From Linum tenue (taxonomy: Eukaryota; Streptophyta; Magnoliopsida; Malpighiales; Linaceae), in NCBI GenBank assembly GCA_946122785.1, contig CAMGYJ010000006.1, positions 40,630,066 through 40,694,065 on the forward strand: a DNA stretch of 64,000 nt, written 5' to 3'. The position numbers and the translations under genes were made by a program. The stretch's first letter is position 1; every line of letters starts with the position of its first letter. The notes beneath the pieces were generated by a model. The model ran no database searches. It had not been told where the DNA came from and saw nothing but the letters and a program-made list of their open reading frames with translations. This document shows positions 1 to 10,600 of the stretch, piece after piece.

Positions 1-1189
1 CTGTCAGCTTAGATGCTGAAGACATTAGGAATGAAAAGGTTAGTACAAATTGTTGATTCACTTCTTACCTTACCTGTATTGTATAGTAATATTTCAAGTT
101 TCAACAAGACCTCCTTCATGCTAGGAATTGAGGATTAGAAATGCCCTTGAACTTCCCATTATCAGAATGTTGCAGCATGGATCTTGACAGTGAAAGGGTC
201 TTGGATGTTGACTTTTATAGGTGAAGGTACTAAGGTCAATGAAAACTCTGCAACTTGAGGATGTAACCCTTGGCCAATACAAAGGGTTCAGCAAGGGTGG
301 GAAATTATACCCTGGTTATACAGATGACCCAACAGTGCCAAAGGATAGCATTACACCAACATTTGCAGCTGCAGCTCTCTTTATCAATAATGCTAGGTGG
401 GATGGTGTTCCCTTTCTCATGAAAGCAGGCAAAGCTCTCCATACCAAGAGGTTTGGCATATATAGTTCCTCCTTAATTTCCGTAGCTCTTAGTCTTAGGT
501 ATGCACTCACAAGTCACAACAGTTGTCTGTCTGACTGTCTCCATTAACGTAACTCGATCAAGAGTTGTTTGATATGCAGGGCTGAGATAAGAGTGCAGTT
601 CAGGCACGTCCCAGGCAATCTGTACAAGAGAAACTTCGGAACTGATCTGGATAAGGCTACTAACGAGCTGGTGCTCCGAGTTCAACCTGATGAAGCCATA
701 TATCTAAAGATCAACAACAAAGTCCCTGGCTTGGGGATGAGACTTGACCGCAGTGACCTCAATTTGCTCTACAAGGCCAGGTACAATAGTAGTAAACCAC
801 ATGGTATATAAACAAACACGTCCAGCTCACCATTTTGGCATTCGGCCTAGTTAGCGTACCCTTGATGACTCACATGCTCAAAAAAGACAATTCTCGATCT
901 CCCGGTTAATGCCTAGTGTTCTTTCAAATTGTGAAGGTATCCAAGAGAAATACCAGATGCGTACGAGAGGCTGCTGTTGGACGCCATAGAAGGGGAGAGG
1001 AGGCTGTTCATAAGAAGCGATGAGCTGGACGCTGCATGGGCATTGTTTTCGCCAATGTTGAAGGAATTGGAGGAGAAGAGAATAGTTCCAGAGCTGTATC
1101 CATATGGGAGCAGAGGCCCAGTTGGGGCCCATTATCTTGCCGCAAAGCATGATGTGCGATGGGGAGATCTTAGTGGTGATGACTCTTAG
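1..1189 (+). CDS. G6PD: Plastidic glucose-6-phosphate 1-dehydrogenase, last four exons
   Basis: Catalyses glucose-6-phosphate + NADP+ to 6-phosphogluconolactone + NADPH, the first step of the oxidative pentose phosphate pathway. The C-terminal part is spread over exons <1-38, 221-450, 580-780 and 937-1189 (stop TAG 1187-1189). All introns are GT-AG and the phases join cleanly (0, 2, 2). Visible family motifs are [49 protein letters not shown] and [16 protein letters not shown]. The insertion [16 protein letters not shown] and the ending [10 protein letters not shown] point to the plastid isoform rather than the cytosolic one; this is family knowledge. The N-terminus, transit peptide and the NADP-binding and active-site His region lie off the left edge. 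The reading frame is intact, so the gene is probably functional. Which paralogue (P1 or P2 type) cannot be decided from this part. Confidence 0.95.
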
Positions 1190-1389
1190 TATGCGGTTCT
1201 GGTGCTCTTCTTGTGATTCTAAACTTGCATTCTGATAGAATCTGATAAAATTAATTATTAACAATTTCAAATTATGGTTAACGTCATCACGTTTACTTTA
1301 TACATCATTGTCATAAACATAAATCAATTCCACGAACCAACTTATGGTAAATAAAAAAATTTCGCACTTATAAAAAAAAAAAAAAAAAT
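1190..1389 (+). other. 3' UTR and downstream flank of the dehydrogenase gene
   Basis: AT-rich sequence after the stop codon. An AATAAA-like hexamer near 1350 is followed by a run of As at about 1371-1387, fitting a 3' end or an A-rich insertion boundary. No other feature is seen. Confidence 0.45.
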
Positions 1390-2187
1390 TTGCACTTCCT
1401 GGCCGAAAGTAAGATCGGGCTTGTAGAGGTGTATGTTGAGACAAACGATGTTGGTCAGTGTGGAGCTAGTTATGGATGTGATGGCAGTGAAACCTCTTCA
1501 AACCACCATTTATATGGTGATGGTGTTGCAAGAGTTGGGATGGTAATGAGTTGGGTTTTGCCAAATTCAAACCAAACCCAGCAGGTATATCTGCAAAAAA
1601 AATTCAGAGATAAATCCAACGGGTTTCGAAACCTCAAACCCAACCCAACCCACTAGGTATCCATGACCTTGGTTCTGATGGACAAAAATGCATAATACCA
1701 ATCTCTTGTCATTATAAAAGTTTATTCCCAGACAAATTATTCATACAAAAAACACCAATACAGTATATATAAGCAATTTCACAAATTATCCATACAAATT
1801 GCTCAATATTAAAGATAAACATCCACGAACAACACGATTAATCGACGAATTGTGAGAGTTTGGGTGGTGGGCGGGTATCTATTTGTTGGATATAGCTAAA
1901 CCGATCATACCCAACCCGTTGAATAGTGCAATGGATTTCAACCCGACCCGCAATCCGTCAATACGAGTTTTACCTGCTTTGAGCGGGTTGAGTCATGTAG
2001 GGTACATGTGGATTCGGGTTTTGTTGCCATTTCTATGCAAGAGAGTACGAATGGGTTGGTTATTCAAGCAACTATGAAGGAGGTAGTTATGCAGACGACG
2101 ATGTGGGAGATGGGATCACATGGGAAGAATGTCCTCATCTAGTTAATTCTGTTGAGCTCGCCCCATCACATGAGTCTGATGGCGTTC
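1390..2187 (+). pseudogene. MULE transposase N-terminal relic, split by a MITE
   Basis: The translated piece containing LVEVYVETNDVGQCG matches, in order, the region of the MULE transposase at 35820-36060 in this window (LAEVYVETEPVGETHF, then Gly/Tyr-rich repeats, then GWEEY). Leaving out the MITE at 1535-2035, the frame continues after 2044 with YEGGSYADDDVGDGITWEE. Neither the catalytic nor the DNA-binding domain is present. The relic ends where the Athila-like LTR begins at 2188. It is a degraded fragment related to, but not a copy of, the MULE at 34774-37730. Confidence 0.7.
1535..2035. mobile_element. hAT-type MITE
   Basis: A 501-bp insert flanked by a perfect 8-bp direct repeat TGCAAGAG (1527-1534 and 2036-2043), the target-site size of hAT elements. 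The ends are imperfect inverted repeats (TTGGGATGGTAATGA at left; TAGAAATGGCAACAA read inward from the right), resembling hAT termini with GATGGYAA. The subterminal DNA is rich in AACCC/GGGTT words. It has no coding capacity. The insertion split the MULE relic. Confidence 0.75.
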
Positions 2188-3693
2188 TGATTCGGGCCAA
2201 ATTGCACATGTTTTGCCCCCGTTTTACTTAGGTGTTTGTGCCAAATTCACTCCTTAAAAGGTTGGTTTTACGATAGGTTCTTCGTGTTTGAGTGTGTTCC
2301 AGGATTTAACAGGTGAAACCAGCCTCGGAGTCGAAAGATTGGTGAAAAGGATCGAAAACCGGGAGAAGATGTGAAAAAGAGCCAGTTCACGGCTAACAAA
2401 GGGAGTTCACGGTCTTGCATGACCGTGAAGAAGAGGAACTGACCGTGAATCGCGAGGCGTCCAGAGCTAAAGTGAAGGTTACTGACGCAAGGTGAGTTCA
2501 CGGTCACTAAGACAGTGAACAAAGGCAGTTGACCGTCAACTCGAGTGAAAGATGCGGCGTGTTTTGGCGCACGCCTGCAATTCACGGACGCGTTTCATGG
2601 TTCACGACCGTGAACTCAACTCATCTCTGGTTTAAAAGATGAGTTGAACGGAGGAGAGAGGGGGGGAGCCCATTTGGTGTGAAAAGCCGTCTTCTACATT
2701 CTAGAGAGAGAAATAGGAACCAAATGGAGAAGAAGGCTAGGGTTTAGCTTCAAGGAAGATTTTGGGAAGATTTCCTCCAAGGAAAGCTCAACTCAAGGGC
2801 CAAGAAGACTGGGAGCATCCTCCAAGATGGTTTCCATCTCTTTCTCTTTTGTTTTCCCCACTTCTAGCATGGAGTAGACCTCCTTTCACTTGGGTGTTGT
2901 GAAACCTTAACTCTACCATGTAGTTTTGTTTTATGTGTATTGGATGATTGTCATTGGGTATTGTTCAATTTAATGATTGAGGCATTATTTATCGTGATTG
3001 TGCATGCTTGTGCTTAGCAACTTAGGGGTTGCGCATGTTTTGTGCTTAGCACCCTTAGGTTTGTGCATGTAGGTGCTAGCAATCTAATTGGCCACCTTAG
3101 CCTAGCTTAGAGAGGAAAATCCCCCTTCTGAGGGAGACTCAATCGAGTTGGTTTTCCTTCCGCTTTCTAAGCCACCTAAACTAGGTTAAGTTAGGGAAAA
3201 CCTCGATATTGAGTTAAGCAAGTCCGTTAATCGCGATCAAGCCGTACGACCTTAGAGTTGAGTGAGGGAGTAAGTCAATTACCAATTGTCTAAACCGAGA
3301 GGGTCGAGTGACACGACCTTTCATGCTTACCTCGGTTTAGAAATTGAGATTGTGGTCTCCGACCACATATGCATCCTTCTGAGGTTCGCGATTATCGTGC
3401 CCAAAGCAATCGTTCCAATCCACATGGCATGGTAGCAGTTAGGTAGAAGCGACACCCGAGTGATCCTTCCACCAAAGAGTTATCAAAACCATTTACCTTT
3501 GCTTTCTTTCATTTCAATTAGCAAATCTTTAAACCAAACCTTTGTTGCTAGATAATGATTTCAACAACTGAAGTAGGGGTCGACGGACCGGCCCGGGTCG
3601 ATATCTAAATACTTGCCCTATACTGCACCTGACTAGAGTTTAAAAACTTGGGCTCTAGTTGGGGTTTTATTATGGTGTAGTTTCGTGCGAGTA
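2188..3693 (+). repeat. 5' LTR of Athila-like element A1
   Basis: Starts TGATTCGGGCCAAATTGCAC, like the related LTR at 60065, and ends GTGCGAGTA just before a primer-binding site. It is about 1.5 kb long. It contains a cluster of TTCACGGTC/GACCGTGAA words (2390-2615), a TATA-like TTTAAAAG at 2631 and an AG-rich leader. The middle and 3' parts (ATGGAGTAG…CACTTGGGTGTTGTGAAACC and on) are shared with the other Athila LTRs in the window. No downstream LTR of the same family is found where A1 should end (about 10600), so this is an orphan 5' LTR. Confidence 0.8.
2390..2640 (+). promoter_or_regulatory. Palindromic TTCACGGTC cluster and TATA-like box in A1 LTR
   Basis: At least seven copies of TTCACGG or CCGTGAA occur in both orientations, several as GGTC…GACC palindromes, followed by TTTAAAAG (2631-2638) and an AG-rich transcript-leader-like stretch. 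A promoter/enhancer role is inferred from position in the LTR. The same word recurs inside A1 at 6780-6960. Confidence 0.55.
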
Positions 3694-3700
3694 AAGTTTT

Positions 3701-3718
3701 TGGCGTCCTTGCCGGGGA
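3701..3718 (+). other. Primer-binding site of A1
   Basis: TGGCGTCCTTGCCGGGGA lies 7 bp after the LTR end. It is a close variant of the TGGCGCCGTTGCCGGGGA primer site usual in plant Athila-like Ty3/gypsy elements. Confidence 0.75.
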
Positions 3719-3783
3719 CTTGGATCTATTATTCTGAAGAAGTTGTTGGTTGTTAATCTAGCTTTTAATTTCCAGTTTTACAA

Positions 3784-6458
3784 GTGTGTGTGCTTTCCAG
3801 TTTTTCGACTGTGTGTAGGTGGTGCATGACCCGGAGAAACCCGACACCTTTGCTACCACTTGACGAGGACATAAACAGGACTCTCCGACTCCTAGCACGG
3901 GAGAGAGAGCTAGCGGAGGCAAGGAGAAGGAGTGAAAGAAGGGGACAACAATTGGATCCCGGTGTTAGTGGAGAAGTAGTTGAAGAAGTGGAAGTTGAAC
4001 CCGTCATAGAAGTGGAAATGGAGGGGAACCAAAGGCAAGATGTGGCTCCAGGCCGCCAGTTGAATGATGCGGCGGAGGAAGAGGATGCCGCAAGGGAAAC
4101 AAAGGCAAGATGTGGCTCAAGCCTACCAGTTGAACTATATGGCCCCAAGGCCGGCGGACATTCAATCACCAATCTTACACCCTCCAGTGGCGGCAAACAA
4201 TTTTGAGATCAAGCCGACTCTAGTGACTATGATACAAAGTAATGCTATATTCCACAGCCTTGAGAGCGAGTCACCAAGAGAGCACGTGCAGAGATTCTTG
4301 GAGCTCGCGGGGAGTTTGAAAATTAATGGTGTGCTAGCCGAAGCTTTGCAACTAAGGCTTTTCTCATACTCACTCTCGGGGAAAGCACTTAGGTGGCTAA
4401 AAAACCGCCCACCTCGGTCAATCACCTCATGGGACGACCTCCTCAACAAGTTTATGGCTCGTTATTGCCCATTTCGAGCAAGAAGAGGACAAGATCTTGA
4501 GGGATGCTTGGGAGAGGTACTCCGGTTACTTTCTTCACTGCCCCCACCACGGGTTTGAAGAACAGTTTCGGATTGAAACCTTCTACGGAGGCCTAATGCA
4601 AGAAGATAAGATCCTTATTGACTCCTTGTGTCAGGGTAAGTTGATGAATATGGCTTCACCCCAAATAACCGAGACACTTGAAGATATGGCCTTTAGGGGG
4701 TATGATAGGGGGTTGACTAGAAGTGGAAGAAGAAGCAATGATAGGCGAGTGAGAAGCGTGGGAGCGAGTGCTCCGCTTGAGGCAAAGTTGGATAAGTTGC
4801 TTGAGGTTATGCTTGAAGATAAAAGGCAAGGGAAACGGGCGGTAATTTCGTGCGACTGGTGTTTGAGCACTAACCACGAGATGGCGGAGTGCCAAGCAAT
4901 GAAGGAGGCAACCACTCCGGAGGAACAAGTCAACTTCGTGGCAAATGCTAGGGTCAACAACCCATATAGCAATAGTTATAACCCCGAATGGAGGAACCAC
5001 CCCAACTTTGCTTGGTCATCACCGACTAATCCGAGGCCCCCGGGTTTCCAAGGCCCCACGGGGAACTTCCAACCTCAGCCCACCTTCATCCAACAAGGAC
5101 CCCAACTTCAAGGCTCAAACTTCCAACAACCGTATCAATCACAAGGTGACCTAGGGTTTCAACAACAACAACCCGACAAGCTATCTAAGCTCGAGGACCT
5201 AGTGAACACCTTTGTGAGTACGAGTAGCCAAAAGTTCGAGAAGACTGATCAATTTATGGATGTGGCGACTACCAAGTTTACCTCGGTTGAGGCGGGTTTC
5301 CGAAGTCATCAAGCGAGCCTTCAACGTTTGGAGGTGCAAATCGGCAATCTTGCCGGCATCCTCACCGAGAGACCGAAGGGATATTTACCTTCCGAAACCG
5401 TGACGAACCCCAAGGATCAAGTCGAAGTGAATGCACTTCAAGTGAGGAGTGTGAAGGTGGTTCCGGAAGTCGCCACGGAAGAAGTGATAGAGAAGGAAGA
5501 TTCCAACAAGGAAGAGACCAATCCGAGGAAGGGAGAGAAGAAGTCCTCGAGGAATGAGAGGAAGGCGGCAAGGAAGGCATTGCCGGAGGATGGATACATG
5601 CCACCTCTTCCTATCCCACAAGGATGTGCATGGAGAGGTTGGAGAACGAGTGTGTGGGTTTCATGGAAATGCTCCGCAACCTCCACCTCAACATCCCCTT
5701 CCTCGAAGCCATGGCTCAAATGCCAAGATATGCCAAGTACCTCAAAGGATTCCTCATAAAGAAGCCAAGGCTTGAAGGCCTCGCCAACGTGACTCTTGGC
5801 GAGGAGTGTTCGGCTTAGCTCCTCGCCCGCTTGCCCAAAAAGCTGTTCGACCCAGGTAGCTTTACTTTCCCTCTTGATATTGGTGATCAACATATAGACA
5901 ATGCCTTGGCAGACCTAGGAGCTAGTGTGAAAGTGATGCCCTACAAGCTTTTCAAAAAGTTAGAAGTAGGTGAACTTAAGACCTCTAAGCTTAGCATCAC
6001 CTTAGCCGACCGTTCGGTCCTTAGAGGTATAGTAGAGGACATGATGGTGAGAGTGGGAAAGTTTTGCTATCCGACCGAGTTTGTGATTCTCGAAATAAGT
6101 GAGGACAAATATGCCCCTCATCATCAGTCGTCCCTTTCTCGCAACCTCCAAAGCATTGATAGACGTTAATGAGGGAACCCTAATTTTGAGGGATGGTAAG
6201 GAGAGAATCAAGCTTGAAATTGATCCTAGGGTTAGGAGTGATGAAGTGAAGCAAGTGATTTCAAATGATGTGAATGAGAGTGGGGGAGAGCCTCTCACGG
6301 CAAACCCCACCGTTACTTGTGGTGGCTTTGATGATGTTGAGCAGGAACTTAAGAAGGGTCCTAAGACCAAAGGATCGAGGATGAGTTCTTGGAGAAGAAG
6401 GATGAAGGGAGTTTGGACCCGGAAGTTGGGGGAGGCCGAAGCAATGTTGGCCAACTAA
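3784..6458 (+). pseudogene. Athila-like gag and retropepsin, frameshifted (A1)
   Basis: Capsid-type gag followed by an aspartic protease, spread over several frames. Gag motifs: ANNFEIKPTLVTMIQ (about 4192), SITSWDDLLNKFMARY (about 4420), RDAWERYSGYFLHCPHHGF (about 4500), and the zinc knuckle CDWCLSTNHEMAEC (CX2CX4HX4C, about 4850). Protease: LADLGASVKVMPYKLFKK (about 5907) with the D-L-G-A-S active site, then SRPFLATSKALIDV (about 6123). Lesions include a 70-bp tandem duplication (copies near 4027 and 4097) that shifts the frame, frameshifts near 4490, 5610 and 6100, and a stop at 5816-5818. The product would have formed virus-like particles and processed the polyprotein. Not functional as it stands. 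Confidence 0.85.
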
Positions 6459-6620
6459 GAGGGCCAACTCAAGAAGCCTAAGATGGGTGTTTACAAGCCT
6501 CGCCCCGAGAGTGTGGTGGATCCGCTCTCGGTGGCATCACGTTTGAAGTCGTGATCGATCCCCAACTGTCAAGCTAATGACGATAAACAAGCGCTTGTTG
6601 GGAGGCAACCCAACGAAGGT
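6459..6620 (+). other. Deletion scar of A1 pol plus conserved post-pol hairpin
   Basis: RT, RNase H and integrase (about 3 kb in A2) are absent between the protease and the sequence that follows integrase in A2. The conserved post-pol block is present: AGCGCTT then the hairpin GTTGGG-AGGCAA-CCCAAC (6597-6614). Confidence 0.65.
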
Positions 6621-6769
6621 TTGTTTTCTTTTCCTTAGTTTTTGTTTTAATGTCTTGTGAAGAGTTCGAGTGTTGAAGTGGTGTCCCCGTGCCGAGTGTT
6701 GTGGTTTTGCGATTTATGGTTGTGTTGTGATCGATTAGGAGGCACGGAGGAATAGGTTAAGTCATAATT

Positions 6770-7000
6770 TTTTGCAGAAGTGCCCTGTTTTCACTTGAGT
6801 TCACGGACGGATTGCTGAGTTCATGGTCTTATAAGACCGTAACAGGCAAACGCGTCTGTGAATTGGGTACTGATGCATGTTCACCACCTGTCAACCACTT
6901 CGTGTTCACGGACTCGTTTGAGATTTCACTGTCTCTAAGACCGTGAAGTGGGCAACACGTCCATGAACTCCGAGTTGTGCCTATAAAAGGGGCGTGAACG
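6770..7000 (+). promoter_or_regulatory. Internal TTCACGG cluster with TATA box (A1)
   Basis: Words of the kind found in the A1 LTR (GTTCACGGACGG, GGTCTTATAAGACCGT, GTGTTCACGGACTCG, CTAAGACCGTGAAG) recur here and are followed by CTATAAAAGGGGCG (6981-6994). The downstream Athila ORF starts about 0.8 kb further on. Inferred to be a second promoter or regulatory block matched to the LTR. Confidence 0.5.
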
Positions 7001-7772
7001 GCGACTCTTCACTTCACGACCAAAATCTCGCCGGAAAAAGCAAAAATCCGTCAATTTGTTTACCTTTCCCACATTTCTGGCAAGAAAAACCCAAAACCAA
7101 CGTCATACACAGTCTACTATCCTCAAAACCAGCCTGTGCTGTGAATTTGGGGAGATTTGGAGCACATTTTTTCCGGTCAAGTCACCGGCGGTGAGTCTTG
7201 GGCGAGCTTCCAACGAAGCTCCGGCGACCCCTCTCCGGTCAGTTTTCCGACCGTTTTTCACTGTCCTCGCCCGCACCTCACTTCCTCCTTCGTCCTACTT
7301 GAGTCTCCAAGTTGTTTTTTTGACTTTATCTTTGTGAATTTTGGAGAATCGGATTAGGTAGTGAAGTAAGGTTGAATTTTTGTGCTTGGCATGATTGAAT
7401 CTAGATTTAGGGTGAGGACTTAGGTGAATTAGGTTGTGTGATTGATGGATTGATTATTGCATGAGCTTAGTGAGCCTTGGTGGGTGTTTTTGAACCAAAT
7501 TGTGTTTATTTTTTGAATTTGCCCACCAAGTGCTATTTTATGAATGCAAGTGGAGTTTGTTTCTGTTTGATGGATGGTAGCCACCGTGTTAGGGGTTGTG
7601 GTTCAACTTTTTGTGTGCTTGAATCGTGAAATACTCACAACCATGCCACAGTGGTTTGATCTTAAATGTTTTGACCAAGGTGGAAAAACAAGAGGGGGGA
7701 ATCTTTTTTCCTTACAATGAGCGGTATATGACAATTATTTCCACGTATGGTGTGTGTTTGTGCTTGTGAAGG
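7000..7772 (+). other. Leader between internal promoter-like block and Athila ORF (A1)
   Basis: Non-coding sequence of about 0.77 kb. Short open frames here (for example 7056-7337) show no family motif. The corresponding leader in A2 is 22100-22742. Confidence 0.5.
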
Positions 7773-8761
7773 ATGCTTAACTTGGAGCATGAGTTCATGA
7801 GTTATCTGGTGAACCACCCGGAGTTTGGCGACAAGTTCGCCTACCAGAGTGGTAGCCCGATTGGGCCTCACTGGCGGCTGTACCTGGACATGTTTAACTT
7901 GTTCAGGTGCCGAGCTGCCATGACTGGGGTGCTCTACCATCCTCAGTGGTGCCAGCTCTTGACCATAGATGAGGAGATCTTCCATGAGCTATGTGTAGAG
8001 TTCTACTCCACCTTCTCACACATCGTCCCGACCAGCAAGAAGAGCCGGCCACGGGTGGAGTTTATGCTGGGAGGTCAGCCACGAGTGCAGACTATGATGG
8101 TTTTGCTCAGGCCATGTGGCTTGACACCGCCCACATGACGATGATGGAGCGACATTTCACCATCGACTTTAACTATCAGGGCACATTTTGAGCCCTCTGC
8201 CGCCCAGAGCATGAGCAGGACGAGTTCGAGAGGAGCCGCACCAATGCGGTGAAGCTGAAGACCCAGTGGAGGATTCTCCACACTCTTCTCACCAGATCTG
8301 TCATCCCCAGCCTCCAGTTAGACCACTTGATGACGAACAGAAGGCTCATTGCCCTCTACTCGATGAAGAGTCCAGATGAGCTGATCCATCTGGGATCATT
8401 GATAGCTACCTCTTTCTCCCCATGCCAGGGGCAGAATAGGGTGGACACTATGCATATGGGGGGCATCATCACGAGGATCGCCCGCCACTTCCAGGTGGAT
8501 TTGGCCCACTGCACCAGCGTCGGAAGGATGGAGCTCTTCCCAGTGGAGACATTATATAACTAGAAGTTGGTACTCCAAGGCGAGAGAGGAGTGGAGTATC
8601 TTGACGGGCTCCAACCTTCCGGAGTCATCCGAGCTGCAGCAGCACCGGCTCCAGTGGGGCGCGACCCCGAGGTCCCACCAGCAGCAGAGCAGCCACCTGC
8701 TCGAGCACTCGGAGCAGAGGTAGCCGATTCTGGAGAGGGTCCATCCACCGGAGAGAGGTAG
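7773..8761 (+). pseudogene. Athila-type downstream ORF (env-position), broken (A1)
   Basis: Homologous to the A2 ORF at 22743-24191. Shared landmarks include LTIDEEIFHELCVEFYSTF (A2: LSIDEPTFTELVWEFYTTF), LKTQWRILHTLLTRSVIP, ALYSMKSPDELIHLGSLIAT and GGIITRIARHFQVDL. It belongs to the Athila ORF family (Pfam ATHILA type) that lies downstream of pol in this lineage; its function is not established. One frameshift near 8060 and in-frame stops at 8189-8191 and 8561-8563 break it. The tail (8567-8761) is Ala/Pro-rich. Confidence 0.75.
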
Positions 8762-10600
8762 CCGACGAGTGAGATATGTGGCAGAGCAGAGTCATTTCAC
8801 CCCACTTCTCTACTTGTAACCCTGAACTCGTTTTATTTTTGTTTTTGTTATTTTTTTCGTCATTTTGTGTGGGTGTGTGACATAAACTACTGCTACGTAT
8901 TGTGCTTGTAATAACCTCGCCTCGAGCGAGTCGTATTGTGTTTGTGTGTGTTTTTTTGTCTCTCCTTGAACCTCAAATTATCCTACCCCGGTTTGATTCC
9001 CACCTTCACTCACCAGCCCAAACGGTGACATCATTCTACCCCTTTCTTTCGCCATTGAGGGCATTGCAGAGTTTAAGTGTGGGGGGGGGGGGGGTAGTCT
9101 ACTAGTATGCTCGTGTGAGTGTGATGTTGCTTCGAGCCTTTTGTATGCCCAAATTTCAAATTTTTGAGGGCTCCAAGCAATGTTTGCATGATCAAAGTGG
9201 CCGGATGGTGGGAAATTCTCGTGTTTATGGGCATTGATCTTGAATTGTTGCATGTGATTGAGTATATCCTATGATGATGACTGAGAAGTTCATTAGGATA
9301 GGGAAAAATAATAGTTCTTAGGTGTGCATAAATGAATGGTTGTCTTGACTTGATCACGTGTTCTTTACAATTATCATGCGTCGTGTTTGTGAATTGGAAT
9401 AGATGGTTAGGTAACTAGGTAGCCTGTGAGCTTTGAGCCGATCGTTTCTTTCGGTGTGATAGTTCCCTCTTACCATGGTGTGTAGCATCACAGTTGTCAC
9501 TAGCGTCTAAACATGAGTCACCCATGTGTTCTGGAGCTCTCACCTTTGAGTCTCCATAGAGGTTCTGCATAGGAGGTTTGTGTGCGGTTCTTGCTAGGAA
9601 TGCGAAATGAAGTGTAGTGTTGGAGTGAGTTCCTCAAAAAGAGAGCATTGGTCGTTAAAATGTTTAGGTGGCAAGTGTTTTACTCTCTAGTACCCCCCTC
9701 AAAAAGAAAAGAAAAAGAGAAACGAAAAAGAGGTAATAAAATGGGTTAAATAAAGTAGAGAGTGTCACGAAAAAACAAAGTACATGCTCTAGGAGGGGTT
9801 TCTTGGCAACCAAGCCATTGGACCCCGCACATTGTTTATAACTCCTTCACTACCAAACCTTAAAGAGCTAGTAAGAGTTGACCGAGGAAGAGTGCTTCAA
9901 GGTAGTTCATGATGGGTGATAGTTGGAAGGGAGAGATAAGGTTTTTGGCCAATGCTAGTGGCCTTTGATTGAAGAGAAGGGTTTTAGTCGAAACCATAGA
10001 CCCTTTCGGGTTTAGGTTGAAGATGTAGAACCTCACGTCATGATTGCCACCACCCAAAAAGACTTTTCTCCATGTCCAAGCCAATCGCCAGTCATATGAA
10101 CCTGTGTCTAAGACATCCGAACGAGCTAGTGGTGACACCATCCCATGAACTCTAGCGTTTAGAGGTAACCGCCGTGGTATTGAGACGATAGGGGCGAGAG
10201 GTTATGATTGTGCACATCTTTTGCACCAAAAAGGTCTCGACCCCACTAGCTTGAGAGTGAGTGATCCATTCTTGTTTTACTTACCATTTCATACCCCGGT
10301 GAGGACCTTTGTTGCCTTTCCATTTGTTCCTCGGACTTGAATTCCATGCATGGTTGGTTGTGATCGTAAGTGGTTATGTTGAGACTTGCATTTATCCATG
10401 AATAAGTTGAGAACTTTTCATTTGCCCATTTTGGTGGCTTTGAATTTCGTTTGTGGTGGATGCTGGTATTGCTTGCAACGGTTCATGTGTTGATTGTCAA
10501 TAAACATCGAGAATTCACGTTTCGTGCCCTTTGAGTTGTCCCCAAAGTATTTGTGTAGGTTGAAATATTACCGTGTACGTGAAATGGTTTGCTTGGGGGA
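8762..10600 (+). other. 3' UTR of A1, truncated
   Basis: A long non-coding 3' region with the same ordered landmarks as A2 and X: a damaged CATTG…CAATG hairpin near 9054, a polypurine-like AAGTGTG plus 14 Gs (9075-9094), the CTTGGAGCC-type hairpin (9127-9180), TTACCATG.T.TGTAGCATCAC (about 9470) and CCCCACTAG.TTGAGAGT (about 10235). It stops at about 10600 inside the TTTGCTTGGGGACA block that precedes the terminal polypurine tract in A2 and X. No 3' LTR follows. Confidence 0.65.
9127..9180 (+). other. Conserved 3' UTR hairpin, copy in A1
   Basis: TTGCTTCGAGCC pairs with GGCTCCAAGCAA over 11 of 12 positions, with an inner AAATTTCAAATTT palindrome. Homologous hairpins are at 11224-11270 and 24533-24580. 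Confidence 0.6.

Noticed and set aside
5438..5893. Minus-strand open frame of 151 codons
   Set aside because: Shadow of A1 gag-protease.
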